A DNA stretch of 64,000 bases from Lactuca virosa (taxonomy: Eukaryota > Streptophyta > Magnoliopsida > Asterales > Asteraceae). Location of the stretch: contig CAKMRJ010005634.1 of NCBI GenBank assembly GCA_928212115.1, positions 174,652,283-174,716,282 of the forward strand, read 5' to 3'. Shown one piece after another: positions 10,050-21,359 of the stretch. The translations under genes were made by a program, and so were the position numbers. The notes under the pieces are model-generated. The model did no database searches, was not told the DNA's origin, and was given only the letters and a program-made list of their open reading frames with translations. The stretch's first letter is position 1. Each line of letters opens with the position of its first letter.

Positions 10050-11046
10050 ATGCCAATCCCGACTCGTCGAGTGCAGTCACTGACTCGTCGAGTCCTTCCA
10101 GAACTCGAGTAGTCGTGAAAACTCCCCACTGAATCGTTGAGTTTCCCTGCAACTCGCTGAGTCCAAGCGTGTCCAAAAGACGGGGAAAGCCCAAGTTGAC
10201 TCCCCGAGTCACCCTACCGACTCGTCGAGCCCACGACAATCTTCATCGGACTCGCCGAGTTTACCATGCAACTCGCCGAGTCCCTTCAGTCCATATCCAT
10301 ACATATGCTTAATAAGCCATCTTAAGGTTCCATATTGTAGATCCAACTTCCCAAGGCATGTTTATCATGTAAAGTTGCAAACTTTACGTGCATGCAAGGC
10401 TCTAAGGTCTTATAATGACAAAACCAAGCTTTTAATGGAGTGTTACGCTTGAGGAGAGGTTCACACTTGCTAAAGCTGAAAGCTTTATGGACTTAGAGAC
10501 CCAAGAGAACTCAAATCTGAATTTGCAACTTCAGATCTTAGCTCATACACAAGAAAAGCTTCCTCATATGCTAGAAAAGCCCTAAAATTCACCCAAATGA
10601 GATCTAGAAGGAAAAGTGGTCAAGATAACGACTTGATACCTTCCAAGAGATGCTAACTGAGGTAGATTTCAGACTCCCACACGCTCCTTGCTTCTAGACA
10701 CTTGTTCTCCAAGCTCTTATCACCAAGAATCCTCTTCCAAAGCTTAAAACACATAAATGGAGCACACACACACACGTATTTGGGTTTTGCTGAGCTCTCA
10801 AGGGACAGTAAGGAGGCAAAAGGAGGCTAATGATCCCTTAAATAGGGTGCAAAACCCCGGATATTAGGGTTTCATCCTCCAGCTCCTGCTCATTGAGTCC
10901 CTTCTTGGACTCGACGAGTAGGTCACTTAAACACGTGGACCAACCCGCTGCCACTCGACGAGTCAGGGCAACCAACTCGTCGAGTAGACCTTGAAATCAT
11001 GAAATTTTATAACCATAAATCAATACCCGAGAATCGGGGCATTACA
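10050..11046 (-). repeat. Partial gypsy LTR of the GypG family
   Basis: Matches the right LTR of GypG from about 62515 to 63507, including the ACTCGTCGAGT cluster, the phrase AAAGTTGCAAACTTTACGTGCATGCA and the end GAATCGGGGCATTACA. Its minus-strand 3' portion is missing. A TATA-type promoter word (minus-strand CTATTTAA) lies at about 10837-10846. This is a truncated LTR with no internal region of its own next to it. Confidence 0.75.
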
Positions 11047-12314
11047 GTCTTGAACCATATGACTAAACTTTTAAGCTTTCCAACCTTTGTTAAGGGATTT
11101 AGAGCATTCAGAGTGGTTCCAGAGGATAAAGTTGGAAGCTTTATCCTTCTAGATAACTTAAGACCTTAGATCTAAGCCCTAAAGTCCCTATAATCGACGT
11201 ATCATCTGAATGTGCAAACAGGGGGAAAACTCGACGGGTTGCTCTGGCAACCCGACGAGTTGGATCAGGTTTTCCCGTCTACTGGATATTGAATGAAATC
11301 GACGAGTTGATGAGACAACTCGGCGAGTTGGCTAGGGTTTTTCCCGATTTTGTTGACTCTGAAGGAACTCGACAAGTTGCTAGATGCACTCGACGAGTTG
11401 GGGTCAACATGGACTGTTGACCTTGACTGTTGACTTGGACTTTGACCAGGGTTAAGCAAGTTTGACCTTGAGGGTATTTACGGTATTTTGGGATTTTGAT
11501 AAGTTAATCACATGATGGTTATAAGCAGTTGAACTAGAGCTGCGTGTTGGGACTTATCTGATCCTATCTTATCAGTTCAACATTCTTGAGAGGTGTGTCT
11601 CCTCACCATACCAATGGGTCGAAGGCACTAAGGTCGGCCCATTTTATGATATGTAGTACAGTAGTTGAAGTAGTGTTATGTGGCATGTTAGCTGGTTATG
11701 TGCTAGGAGGTATGCTAGTTGTATATGTGGTATGCTTGTATGGAAGACCATGGGAGAGCCCATGGCACCTGGATGTAAGACCATGTGGAGAGCCCATGAC
11801 TTTGGCATTAAAGACCATGGGAGAGCCCATGACACTTGGATGTAAGACCATGTGGAGAGCCCATGGTTTTCCTATTAAAGACCATGGGAGAGCCCATGGC
11901 ACTTAGGTGTAAGACCATGTGGGGAGCCCATGGCATCCTGGAGTAAGACCTTGGGGGGAGCCCACGACATCCCTATATGTTGTTTGCTTGGCTTACATGG
12001 TTTATGTAGCTTTTATAGCTAATATGGATTATGTGGAGTGTGGAGTGTGTGGGGTATGCTCTGGGGAACTCACTAAGCATTAGCTTACAGTTTGTTGATT
12101 TGTTTCATGTACTTCTGAGCCTAAGGGCAAAGGCAAGGCTTGATGGCGCGACATGCACTCTCCGGCATTTGTTTTGATGGGACACTCTGATATTTGAAAT
12201 AAAATTGTTGATGTTAGGAATTTGAAAACAGTTGTTCTTGAGATTTGTGGTTTATTGAAAATATTTTGACTATTTAAAAATGAAAATTTTCTGTTGAAAA
12301 TTTGGGTCGTTACA
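11047..12314 (+). repeat. GypF 5' LTR (5'-truncated)
   Basis: Ends GGGTCGTTACA at 12314, immediately before the PBS. The expected start (TGTAACACTCG, seen at 17610) is missing; a minus-strand LTR fragment abuts instead. It contains several ACTCGACGAGTT words (11228-11400) and a 34-bp minisatellite at 11745-11977. Confidence 0.8.
11745..11977 (+). repeat. Minisatellite of about 34 bp, seven copies, in GypF LTR
   Basis: Unit begins AGACCATGGGAGAGCCCATG and is about 33-34 bp. Odd and even units differ (ATGGGAG against ATGTGGAG), so the array has a dimer periodicity of about 67 bp. The long reading frames over it are a by-product of the repeat and are not genes. Confidence 0.9.
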
Positions 12315-12317
12315 AGT

Positions 12318-12330
12318 TGGTATCAGAGCC
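12318..12330 (+). other. GypF primer binding site (tRNA-iMet)
   Basis: TGGTATCAGAGCC, three bases after the LTR end. Sets the plus-strand direction. Confidence 0.92.
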
Positions 12331-13011
12331 TTGGTTTGAGGGATCCGGGCACACTCTCGGGTGTGTCAGGACTCAAATTAAGGAAATGGTAAAATTGTTT
12401 TCAAAAATAAAAGTTAAAAACTTCTTAAACTGGAAAAGAGGAGAGTGCAATGCGCGTGATCGGCCGAGCCAAGTAAGTAGTTCCCCAATATATTAGCCAT
12501 GTTATACTGATATTTGAGTTATGATAATCGTATGGATCTTGCTATGTGTATGCTTTTAAAATTATATACGGTTAGGAGCTTATAGCCTTAGAATGATTGA
12601 TTTGGCCTTATTTCATGTTCCTTGTCTGGTTGTGGTCCTAGGGTAGAATCTATTATTCGAAAGTCTATTTGATCCTTTTCTGTGTATAATTTGCATGCAT
12701 AAAGGCAACCTGTTATGATTAGTCTGATTTCTTGTTTGATGTGGGTAGAGCAAATCTTAGGATAACCTAGGATTTGAGTTATGTTGTAGCCTGTGAATTA
12801 TGTTTTGTACTGGGACGAATTGCGGTTATCAGGTAAAGCCGTTGGGAAGGTATAGGTAGGTGTGGAAAGTAGTATTGGGCCCGTACTACTGAAAACACGG
12901 GGACCTGTACCCAAACTAATGTTATACCTGGAAGCTCTAAGGAGGACCGATGTGGGAAGATCCTATTTTTGGACATCCTGATCATTATGGTTTATGATAT
13001 TGCAGTTCAGG
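12331..13011 (+). other. GypF 5' leader
   Basis: 680 bp between PBS and the gag start, with no credible ORF. It ends in TGATATTGCAG|TTCAGG just before the ATG, an acceptor-like sequence. GypG has TATTTTCAG|T at the same place, so a spliced leader is possible. Confidence 0.6.
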
Positions 13012-14189
13012 ATGGTGGTGACACGATTTGGACCAGGGGGGATCAGGATCAGGATCCAGATCTGGTTCAGGAGATGGTACTGAGCCCATTGATGAAAGGC
13101 TACGCGATTTCATTGCAACCGAGGTTACGAGGGGCATCCTTGACGCTACCCCAGTGATTTTTGGGACGGTCAAGGAAGGGATGATGGAGATTATGGAGGA
13201 GAGGCTCAGGGCATTCAAAGCCGAGATTCCTACGGTCCAGGTCGGGGCCCGAACTCCCTCATTCCGGGAGTTGAAGGCGTGTGGGGCGCCAGAGTTCTTT
13301 GGGGTCAGGGATCCTATAGTTAGCCGACGATGGGTGGCGGACATAGAGAATCCCCAGCGCACGAGTTCTTGCCCTGATGCAGCAAAGGTGGGTTTTGTTT
13401 CATGTATGCTGAGAGATCGAGCCCGAGATTGGTGGTGAGAGGTGACTAGACAGGTGGGAGCGGCCAGTATGGCTGAGATGACATGGGTCGAGTTTATCTG
13501 ACGGTTTGATCTGGAGTTTGCACCACCTATTGAGGTGCAATGGTTAGTGAGGGAGTTTCAGGAGCTTCAGCAGACCACCGAGACTGTGGCGAAGATCACT
13601 GCCAAGTTTCGGGAACGAGCACTATTGATCCCGCAGTATGCTGCGGATGAGGATATGAGGAGGACGAGGTATCATTCCATGCTGAGGGATGATATCCATG
13701 AGTTTTTTTAGCTTTACAGGGTGCAAGACCCTGAATGAGATGGTGGAGAAGGCCCATGAGCGGGAGATGGAGTTGGAGTTCCGCACCAAGCGGAAACCCG
13801 AGCAGGCACAGACGGCAGTACGTCAGGCTAAAAAGCCTAAGATCTAAGATAGGGGGCAACAGGGTCGTGGCGGGTGTGCCAAGTGCGGTAAACCGCACAG
13901 TAGGGCTTATAGGACGGCAGGCTCGAGATGCTACGCATGTGGCCAGTCGGGCCAAGTGATCAGGGATTGCCCCAAGAAGGGCTTGATTTGTTTTCACTGC
14001 AACCAGACGACCACAAAAGGGACGATTGTCCGAGGTTGCAGGGAGGGGGAGGAGCAGTGGCGGTGCGTGCGTCCACCATACTGAGGATCACAGATGGTCG
14101 CCCTGCTAAGGCGGATGCTCCAGCGGTGAAGAGCCACACATTTCAGTTGACTACCGAGGAGGCTCGGGCAGCGCCAGACGTCCTGGCTG
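13012..14189 (+). pseudogene. gag: GypF gag (broken)
   Basis: Encodes the structural capsid/nucleocapsid protein in intact relatives. The start MVVTR matches the start of GypG gag (49641). A frameshift falls near 13035 in the Gly/Ser-rich N-terminus. Capsid landmarks follow (FRELKACGAPEFFGV at about 13260-13305, RDRARDWW at about 13410), then a stop at 13436-13438 and another near 13500. More shifts lie between 13700 and 13930. The nucleocapsid zinc-knuckle area (about 13870-14040) can still be followed, in mixed frames. The last in-frame stretch (TTEEARAAPDV) matches GypG and runs into the intron-like segment. Not functional as read. Confidence 0.8.
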
Positions 14190-14259
14190 GTACGTGTTTT
14201 ATCTTTCCTGCTCGATATTGATTTATATTGCTTATATGTATATATGTGCTCATGTATAG
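14190..14259 (+). other. Candidate intron between gag and protease, GypF
   Basis: 70 bp, GTACGT...GTATAG, AT-rich, between gag (ending in GCT-G) and the protease (GG-ACC-TTT). Removing it would bring gag (frame 2) into frame with protease (frame 3) and complete the Gly codon in phase 1. Without removal gag stops at the TGA 14219-14221. GypG has a 68 bp counterpart at the same codon, whereas GypH reads straight through the corresponding Gly-Thr. Confidence 0.6.
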
Positions 14260-17200
14260 GGACCTTTTTGGTCAATGGTATGTCGGCCCACGTTCTATTT
14301 GATTCGGGTGCTACCCGATCGTTTGTATCTCTTGCGCTTAGCAAGAAGTTCCGGGATGCGCTGGGGATCTTAGATGCCCCGCTTCAGGTTGAGATTGCGG
14401 ATGACAGGACTGTGAGTGCTACGAGGGTATATTAGGACTATGTTCTAAATGTGCTTGGGGAGTGGTTTCGCGTGGTTCTAGTTTCGATACCGTTACGAGG
14501 GCTGAAGGTGATCGTCGGGATGGAATGGTTGGGGGCCAATGGGGCAATGATCGATTGCGAGCGCCAGTTGGTGAGGGTTCGAACCCCAAGTGGGGGAGAA
14601 CTGGTTATTCATGGAGAGAGGGCCTCGTAGGGGCCAACCCTCTGTTCAGCTGCGAGGGCTAGGAGACTTCTTCAGCAGGGTTGTTCAGGATTTCTGGCAT
14701 ATATCTCGGATACGAGGGTTAAGACCACGACGGATTTGGGCAGTGTACCTGTTTTACAGGAATTTCGGGATGTCTTTCCCGAGGAGTTACCTGGAGTTCC
14801 TCCGGAGAGGCAGGTGGACTTTTGCATTAATTTAGTGTCGGGTGCCGCTCCGATAGCCAAGGCACCATACCGGCTAGCTCCGCCCGAGATGCAGGAGATA
14901 TCTACGCAGCTTCAGGAGCTGCTAGACCGATGGTTTATCCGTCCGAGCAGTTCCCCGTGGGGAGCACCGATCTTGTTCGTGAAAAAGAAGGATGGGTCAC
15001 ACAGGATGTGTATCGACTATCGAGAGCTGAACAAATTAACAGTGAAAAACCGTTATCCGCTACCGAGGATCGATAATTTGTTCGATCAGCTGCATGGTGC
15101 GTCTTGGTTTTCCAAGATTAATCTTCGGTCGAGGTACCATCAGATGAGGATTCGGGATGAGGATATACCGAAGACAACTTTTAGGACTCTGTATGGGCAG
15201 TATGAGTTTGTGGTGATGCAATTCGGGCTCACCAATGCCCCAACAATGTTCGTGGATCTCATGAACAGGGTGTGTAGACCGATGCTGGATCGGTCGGTGA
15301 TCATTTTTATTGATGATATCCTAGTCTATTCTAAGACCAAGGAGCAGCATGAGCAACATCTGAGGGAGGTATTGGAGACACTAAGAACGGAAAGGCTTTA
15401 TGCCAAGTTCTCAAAGTGTGATTTCTGGCTGCGAGAGGTGCAGTTTTTGGGGCACATCATCAACTAGGAGGGTATTTTGGTGGATCCAGCCAAGGTTGAG
15501 GCAGTGCTGAGGTGGGAAGTACCGAAGAATGCATCTGAGATCTGTAGATTCTTGGTTTTAGCGGTCTATTATCGGAGATTCATCCAGGATTTCTCCAAAA
15601 TCGATGTTCCTTTGACCCATTTGACCAAGAAGAGTCTGACTTTCCGGTGGGGCCCGGACCAGCAGTTCGCTTTCGAGACCTTGAGGGAGAAGTTATGTGA
15701 GGCGCCGATTCTAATGCTATCCGAGGGGCTGGATGATTTGGTAGTGTATTGTGATGCATCGATCTCAGGGTTAGGGGTGGTACTGATGCAGAAGGGGCAT
15801 GTGATTGCTTACGCCTCGAGGCAGTTGAAGCCTCATGAGGCAAATTACCCCACTCACGACCTGGAATTGGGGGCAGTGGTGTTTGCCCTCAAGATTTGGA
15901 GACACTACTTGTATGGAGTACGGTGTACTATTTATACTGATCATAAGAGTTTGAAGTATTTTATGGATCAGCAGAACCTCAACATGCGTACAGAGGAGGT
16001 GGTTGGATGTGCTGAAAGATTATGACTATGAGATCTTATACCATCCAGGGAAGACCAACGTGGTGGCCGATGCTTTGAGCCGCAAGACGGCAGGTTCTCC
16101 GATTGGGAACGTTTGTCTGAGGATGACGGTGGTCTCTCCACTACTAGATATGATAAAAAAGGCTCAAGGGGAGGGTTTGAAGAAAGAGAACTGGAAGATA
16201 GAACGGATTCGGGGGCAGTTTCCCTTATTTGTACGGGATGTTCGGGGGCACTTGACATAGTGTGGCCGGGTGTGGGTACCAATAACCGGGGGAGTGAGAT
16301 AGAAGATATAGGAGGAGGCACACAAGTCCAAGTTCTATATACACCCGGGAGCTACAAAAATGTATAGAGATCTGAGACTGAGCTATTGGTGGCCCTGCAT
16401 GAAGCGGGAGATCGCTTGGTTCGTGGAGCAGTGCTTGACCTGCAGGAAGGTCAAGGCCAAACATCAGCGGCCGCATGACAAGGTTCAGCCGCTACCCATT
16501 CCTATGTGGAAGTGGGAGGAGATCACTATGGAATTCATCACGAAGTTACCAATGACAGCGAGGGGTGTGGACGCCATATGGGTTATTGTGGATAGGCTGA
16601 CAAAGAGTGCCCACTTTATTCCGATCTCCGAGAGCATCTCTGCTGAGATATTGGCGGATATTTACGTGCGAGAGGTAGTGGCTAGGCACAGGGTGCCAGT
16701 GTCAGTAGTCTCTAACCGGGATGTCCGATTTACATCTAGATTCTGGAAGAAGTCCCACGAGGAACTGGGCACTCAGTTACATTTCAGCACAACGTACCAC
16801 CCCCATACAGACGGTCAGAGTGAGAGGACGATCCAAACACTCAAGGATATGCTTCGGGAATGCGTGTTGGACTTTGGATGGAGTTGGGATACATACCTCC
16901 CACTAGCATAGTTTTCATACAATAATAGTTATCATGCTAGTATCGAACGGCCACCATTTGAGATGTTGTATGGTCGAAGGTGTAGGACCCCGGTTTGTTG
17001 GGGTGAGGTAGGGCACCGGGTCATGTGGAGCACCGAGGTGGTGCTCAAGACGACGGAGTTGATTCAGCAGGTGCGGGACCGACTTCGAGTTGCACAGAGC
17101 CGTCAGAAAAGCTATGTTGACCGATGCCGATCGGATCTTGAGTTTCAGGTGGGGGATTTCGTCTTGCTGAAAGTGTCACTATGGAAGGGTGTCATTAGGT

Positions 17201-17592
17201 TCCGGAAGAGGGGAAAGTTAGGGCCCCGGTATATCGGATCGTTCAGGATTTCGGCCCGGGTAGTCAAGGTGGCTTACCGTTTGGATCTGTTGGATGAGCT
17301 TAGCCAGATACACAACACTTTCCACATGTCCCAGCTTCGGAAGTGTGTCACAGACGAGACCACAGTTGTTTCGCTGGACGACATTCAGGTGGACGAGAGC
17401 CTGAACTACATTGAGAGGCCCATTGCGATTTTGGATAGGAAGACCAAGGTTCTTTGGAACAAGAAGGTGAAATTAGTAAAGGTACAATGGCAGCACCGAA
17501 GAAGCTCTGAATGGACATGGGTGCCGGAGGAGGAGATGCGAGAGCACTACCCGGATTTGTTCTCATCAACAGACTTCAAGGACGAAGTCTAG
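14260..17592 (+). pseudogene. pol: GypF pol: protease, RT, RNase H, integrase, chromodomain (broken)
   Basis: Protease: LFDSGATRSFV at about 14290-14325 keeps the D-S-G active site. Stop at 14433-14435; frame disturbed until 14736. RT: 14736-15465, with WGAPILFVKKKDGS, MCIDYREL and the catalytic FIDD near 15305; the usual SKIDLRSGYHQ reads SKINLRSRYHQ, so two conserved positions are lost. Stop at 15465-15467. RNase H: about 15600-15990 (VYCDASISGLG), then a frameshift near 15995. Integrase: zinc-binding part about 16360-16460, catalytic area MEFITKL (16530) and SNRDVRFTS (about 16713); stop near 16911. C-terminal region 16963-17592 has GDFVLLKVS and a chromodomain-like tail (VKVQWQHRRSSEWTW) ending DEV. 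Clearly a dead copy. Confidence 0.88.
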
Positions 17593-17609
17593 TTCAAGTA
17601 GGGGAGATT
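17593..17609 (+). other. GypF polypurine tract
   Basis: AAGTAGGGGAGAT directly before the 3' LTR start TGTAACACTCG. Confidence 0.8.
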
Positions 17610-17722
17610 TGTAACACTCGTTTCGGGTATCAATTTCTTTTCAGAATTTTAGGGTTTTAGACTAGGACTCGACGAGTTGGGGAGCTCCAACTCGTCGAGT
17701 AGAGATCATTGAGGGACGCGAG
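17610..17722 (+). repeat. GypF 3' LTR (truncated)
   Basis: Begins TGTAACACTCG and includes two ACTCGWCGAGT words (17668-17700). Sequence of gypsy type ends near 17722, where Lys/Glu-rich coding sequence of HostA begins. The exact break cannot be fixed, because the 5' LTR lacks the matching part. Confidence 0.75.
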
Positions 17723-18015
17723 ATTAGGACCTACTCCGGAAACAAGAACAGGTGAGGTAAAAAGAAATCATTCTGGGAAGCATGTGAATGAAGAAAAGAA
17801 GGTTGAGAAAAAGGAAGTGAAGAGTGAGGATGCGAAGGCTGAGAAAAAGCTAAAGGGAGATTCTGGATTCGACTGCCATTAATGCAATGGAGCGAATCAC
17901 ATGGCAAGTGATTGCATGCTGAGGAAGTGAGATGAGAAGAAGAGTAGAGTAAAGGACGAAGCCTACTACGTGGAGAGGCTTTAAGAAGTGAGAGTGGAGA
18001 CTAAGGGGATGTCTT
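17723..18015 (+). pseudogene. HostA fragment 1: gag-like, zinc knuckle
   Basis: One frame reads a Lys/Glu-rich stretch (EEKKVEKKEVKSEDAKAEKK), then a nucleocapsid CCHC knuckle at about 17873-17918 (C-H-stop-C-N-G-A-N-H-M-A-S-D-C), then EAYYVERL. Internal stops fall at the knuckle (TAA), near 17930 (TGA) and near 17983 (TAA). The frame breaks off at the Cop2 insertion (18016) and resumes at 30507, so this is the left part of a single old element. Confidence 0.75.
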
Positions 18016-18791
18016 TGAAGGGTTTTGAGCATTCTAACACTCCTAAGGTGTACATGCAACCCTAGAAACCTTGGATATGTGTTTTACTAAGATACATGCA
18101 AATTTGATTTGCAAGGTTCTTAACCTATCTAACATGGCATGGGGAACTTGAATCATAAAAGCAAGTAAGAAAACATACCTTTCTTGTTTCTTGGATTCCT
18201 TGAGAACCTTGTGAGTCTAGCACCTCAAGTGTGATGCCTCAAATGTCTCACACAACACAACAACACTTGGAATAACCTTGAGAGAAGTTCACTATCACTC
18301 CAAAATCGGCTAGCCCTCTAGTTCTTCACTTAGTGGCCGATTTTTTCTTACCATAGGGCTTCTTATATAGTGTCCCACATGTAGGGTTACTCCATGTAAA
18401 CGCTAATGTGCATGGCTTTTCAAATTCCATGATCCATGGGTTTATAACCTACATGGACTATCTATGGAGCACCTTATGGGTGTTAGCCCAATTCACATAA
18501 ACCATGGATCATTAGCCCACTATACAAGAATGGATGATTTACACAATCAACCCCATATATTTAATTAGTCTCTTTTTGATCACTTAATTAATTCCAAATT
18601 AATTCTTGATCAATACTAATTAAATAATATTATTAATATATTAGAACTTATAATATATTAATAAACCTTAAGTGTCCTTTATCTCATTTGGTCTATCCAA
18701 GTATTGCAATGCCATGCAACCCAAATGGACCATGCCAACCGGGTCAAGTACATACCAGAAATAGTTATGGACTTAGACACCTTATCCAACA
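18016..18791 (-). repeat. Cop2 3' LTR
   Basis: TGAAGGG...CCAACA on the plus strand, 776 bp, same length as its partner. Likely TATA box on the minus strand at 18361-18370 (CTATATAAGA). Confidence 0.93.
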
Positions 18792-18804
18792 GTCTCCCAC
18801 TTGG
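18792..18804 (-). other. Cop2 polypurine tract
   Basis: Minus-strand CCAAGTGGGAGAC adjacent to the LTR; identical in Cop1. Confidence 0.8.
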
Positions 18805-19646
18805 ATAAGTCTAATAACTATAACTGCAAGTATGAATTCAGGAACTGATCAGCAATCGTAGCTCTTTCAAGGTCTCGCGGAACTGAGATGATGATGATAC
18901 GCCATTTAAGATAAGTGATCATATAATCCTCTGTTCTGGATATCAGCCGGACAAATACATGGAACAATGTCTTACTTATTGTCCAGCAGTTTGTTTCCCG
19001 ATTTCCGATTTGTTTGACATAGAACTTAATCGAACACATCAATTTAGTTCTGACCGGGCCCGGTACATAGGTCACAACAAAATCATCGAGGGGCCCAAAT
19101 ATCGCTTCTAATCCAAGAAGGAAAAGATAAACTTCGACTCATATGCTTGTCCTACTACTTGTTGAATTATACACAAAGGCACGTTTTATAACATCGAGTT
19201 TCCAATGCGTTTTCGTACAATCAATGTATAACCAAATCATAGTCAACGACTCATATCTCTAGGTTTGAAGACTTATATGATATTACCATCTCACGATCAC
19301 TCGAGATAAATTCCATGAAGTGATACAAGTGAGTGTGGGTTGAATCCAATACTCAGAACTTATGAGTACTCATGAGTGTTGTAGCAACTCTTGCTATGTC
19401 CAACATCTTAGACATCTACAAGCCAACTCATGACAGTCTTGATTCATATCTACTTCCAACATACGACCGACTGTGGAGAATTTGAATAATATGATATACC
19501 ATAACATAATTATTCTGGAAGTCAAAACATGCAAAATGAAATGATAGTAAACGATTGACAAAAGATAGCAACACTTTACTTATAAATAAACAACAACTTT
19601 TATTTATCATCAAATGTCAATTACACTTTACAAATTTCAAAGCTAT
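18805..19646 (-). other. Cop2 3' untranslated region
   Basis: About 840 bp between the pol stop and the PPT, homologous to 756-1640 of Cop1. Contains a 12-bp palindrome ACCGGGCCCGGT (19053-19064) and a 10-bp stem (19021-19030/19042-19051) at the positions where Cop1 has different but also self-pairing sequences. Confidence 0.75.
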
Positions 19647-21359
19647 CTAACTACTAAAACTAATATCATCCTTCAGCCCTATGTGCCTCGCATGCTTGAG
19701 ATGCTTAACCCTACCCAGTCCCTTCGTGAGGGGATCTGCTGGGTTCTCATCCGATGATACCCTATTTGCGACGAGGAGTCCTTCTTCTATTCGATGTCTG
19801 ATGAAATGGTATTTTCTGTCGATGTGTCTGGATCTCCCGTGATTCCTTGGTTCCTTGGCTAAGGCAACTGCACTTTCACTATCACAGAAAATCTCCATAG
19901 GCTCCTTTACAGCTGGTACAACCCCAAGGTCTCCAATGAAGTTCTTTAGCCATATAGCCTCCTTTTCTGCCTCACTTGCTGCTATATACTCTGATTCGCA
20001 AGTTGAATCAGCCATTGTCTCCTGCTTGGAACTTTTCCAAGAAATTGCTCCTCCGTTTAAGGTAAAGACCCAGCCTGAATGAGAGCGGAAATTATCCCTA
20101 TCAGTCTGAAAGCTAGCATCACTATACCCTACTACTCTCAAGTCATCACTCCCACCGAGGGTAAGGACCCAGTCCTTAGTCCTCCGCAGGTACTTGAGAA
20201 TGTTCTTTACCGCAGTCCAGTGATACTTGCCAGGGTTCCCCTGATATCTGCTGACCATGCTCAAAGCGAAGGCCACATCAGGACGAGTACAAGTCATAAC
20301 ATACATGATCGAGCCTACATCGGAAGCATACGGTACTCGACTCATCTCAGCTATCTCAGCCTCTGTACTCGGGCTCTGAGTCTTACTCAATCTGGCGTTA
20401 CTCTGGATCGATAACTCTCCTTTCTTGGAATTCTGCATGCTGAACCTATTCAGCACCTTATCCAAGTAGGTACTCTGACTAAGTCCAATTAGTCTTTTAC
20501 TCCTGTCTCTCAAAATCCTTATCCCTAGGATATATACAGCTTCACCAAGGTCCTTCATAGCGAAACACTTCCCAAGCCAGGACTTCACTTCCTGCAGAGT
20601 TGGGATGTTATTTCCTATGAGTAGCATGTCATCCACATACAATACAAAAAAGCTAACTATACTCCCACTAGCCTGGACATATACACAAGACTCATATTCA
20701 CTCCTCGAAAATCCAAACTCTTTGACTTTCTCATTGAAACAAAGATTCCATCTGCGAGGTGCTTGTTTCAATCCATAGATGGATTTCTCAAGCTTACACA
20801 CTCTATTTGGGTACTCTGTGCTGACAAAACCCTCTGGCTGACTCATGTAAACATCCTCAGCCAACTTTCCATTAAGGAAAGCGGTTTTGACATCCATTTG
20901 CCATATTTCATAATCATGAAATGCAGCAATGGCTAGCATAACCCTAATAGACTTAATCTTTGCTACTGGTGAAAAGGTCTCATTATAATCAACTCCCGGA
21001 GTTTGAGAAAAGCCCTTTGCAACCAGTCGCGCCTTATAAGTGTGTACATTACCATCCATGTCGGTCTTCTTCTTGAAGATCCATTTGCACCCGACTGTCT
21101 TACGACCTGGTACATTGTCAACCAAGTCCCAAACTTGATTGTCATACATGGACTGTATCTCGCTGTCCATAGCCTCTTTCCATTTAGCAGCCTCAGGGCC
21201 TGCCATGGCTTCCGTGTAGCTGTTAGTCTCATCCATACTTACCAGTGTGCTATCAGTGATAAGTGTATCACCTTCCACAGTAATATGGAAACCATAGTAA
21301 TGCTCAGGTGCATTCCTAACTCTCGTGGAAAGCCTCAGAGGTACAAACTCGTCTGTCGG
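19647..21359 (-). pseudogene. pol: Cop2 pol: reverse transcriptase and RNase H
   Basis: Longest open frame in the window: 543 codons from 21278 to 19647, with the same frame entering from about 21359. The linker before RT (VPLRLSTRVRNAPEHYYGFH) is typical of copia elements. RT follows (AMAGPEAAKWKEAM, WIFKKKTDMDG, KARLVAKGFSQ, QMDVKTAFLNG), with the catalytic YVDD at about 20630. RNase H (about 20080-19690) keeps STCESEYIAASEAEKEAIW and ends near LTKGL. This part alone could code for an intact RT-RNase H, but the frame enters from a deletion joint in integrase, so a normal polyprotein is not made. Confidence 0.9.

Larger units (their letters stand above)
11047..17722 (+). mobile_element. GypF: gypsy (Tekay-like) retrotransposon
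   Basis: Plus-strand element with 5' LTR (11047-12314, start missing), PBS, leader, gag, a 70 bp intron-like segment, pol, PPT and a 3' LTR of which only about 113 bp remain. Domain order protease, RT, RNase H, integrase, then a C-terminal chromodomain-like segment marks it as a chromovirus. Frameshifts and stops disable gag and pol. It abuts HostA at about 17722 with no visible duplication, so the junction is a later truncation. Confidence 0.88.

Noticed and set aside
11586..11906. Open frames on both strands rich in MGSPMV/MWRAHG repeats
   Set aside because: They are translations of the 34-bp minisatellite in the GypF LTR.
15580..15843. Minus-strand ORFs opposite RT/RNase H of GypF (and similar ones opposite pol in GypG and GypH)
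   Set aside because: Shadows of the pol frame; no independent conservation.
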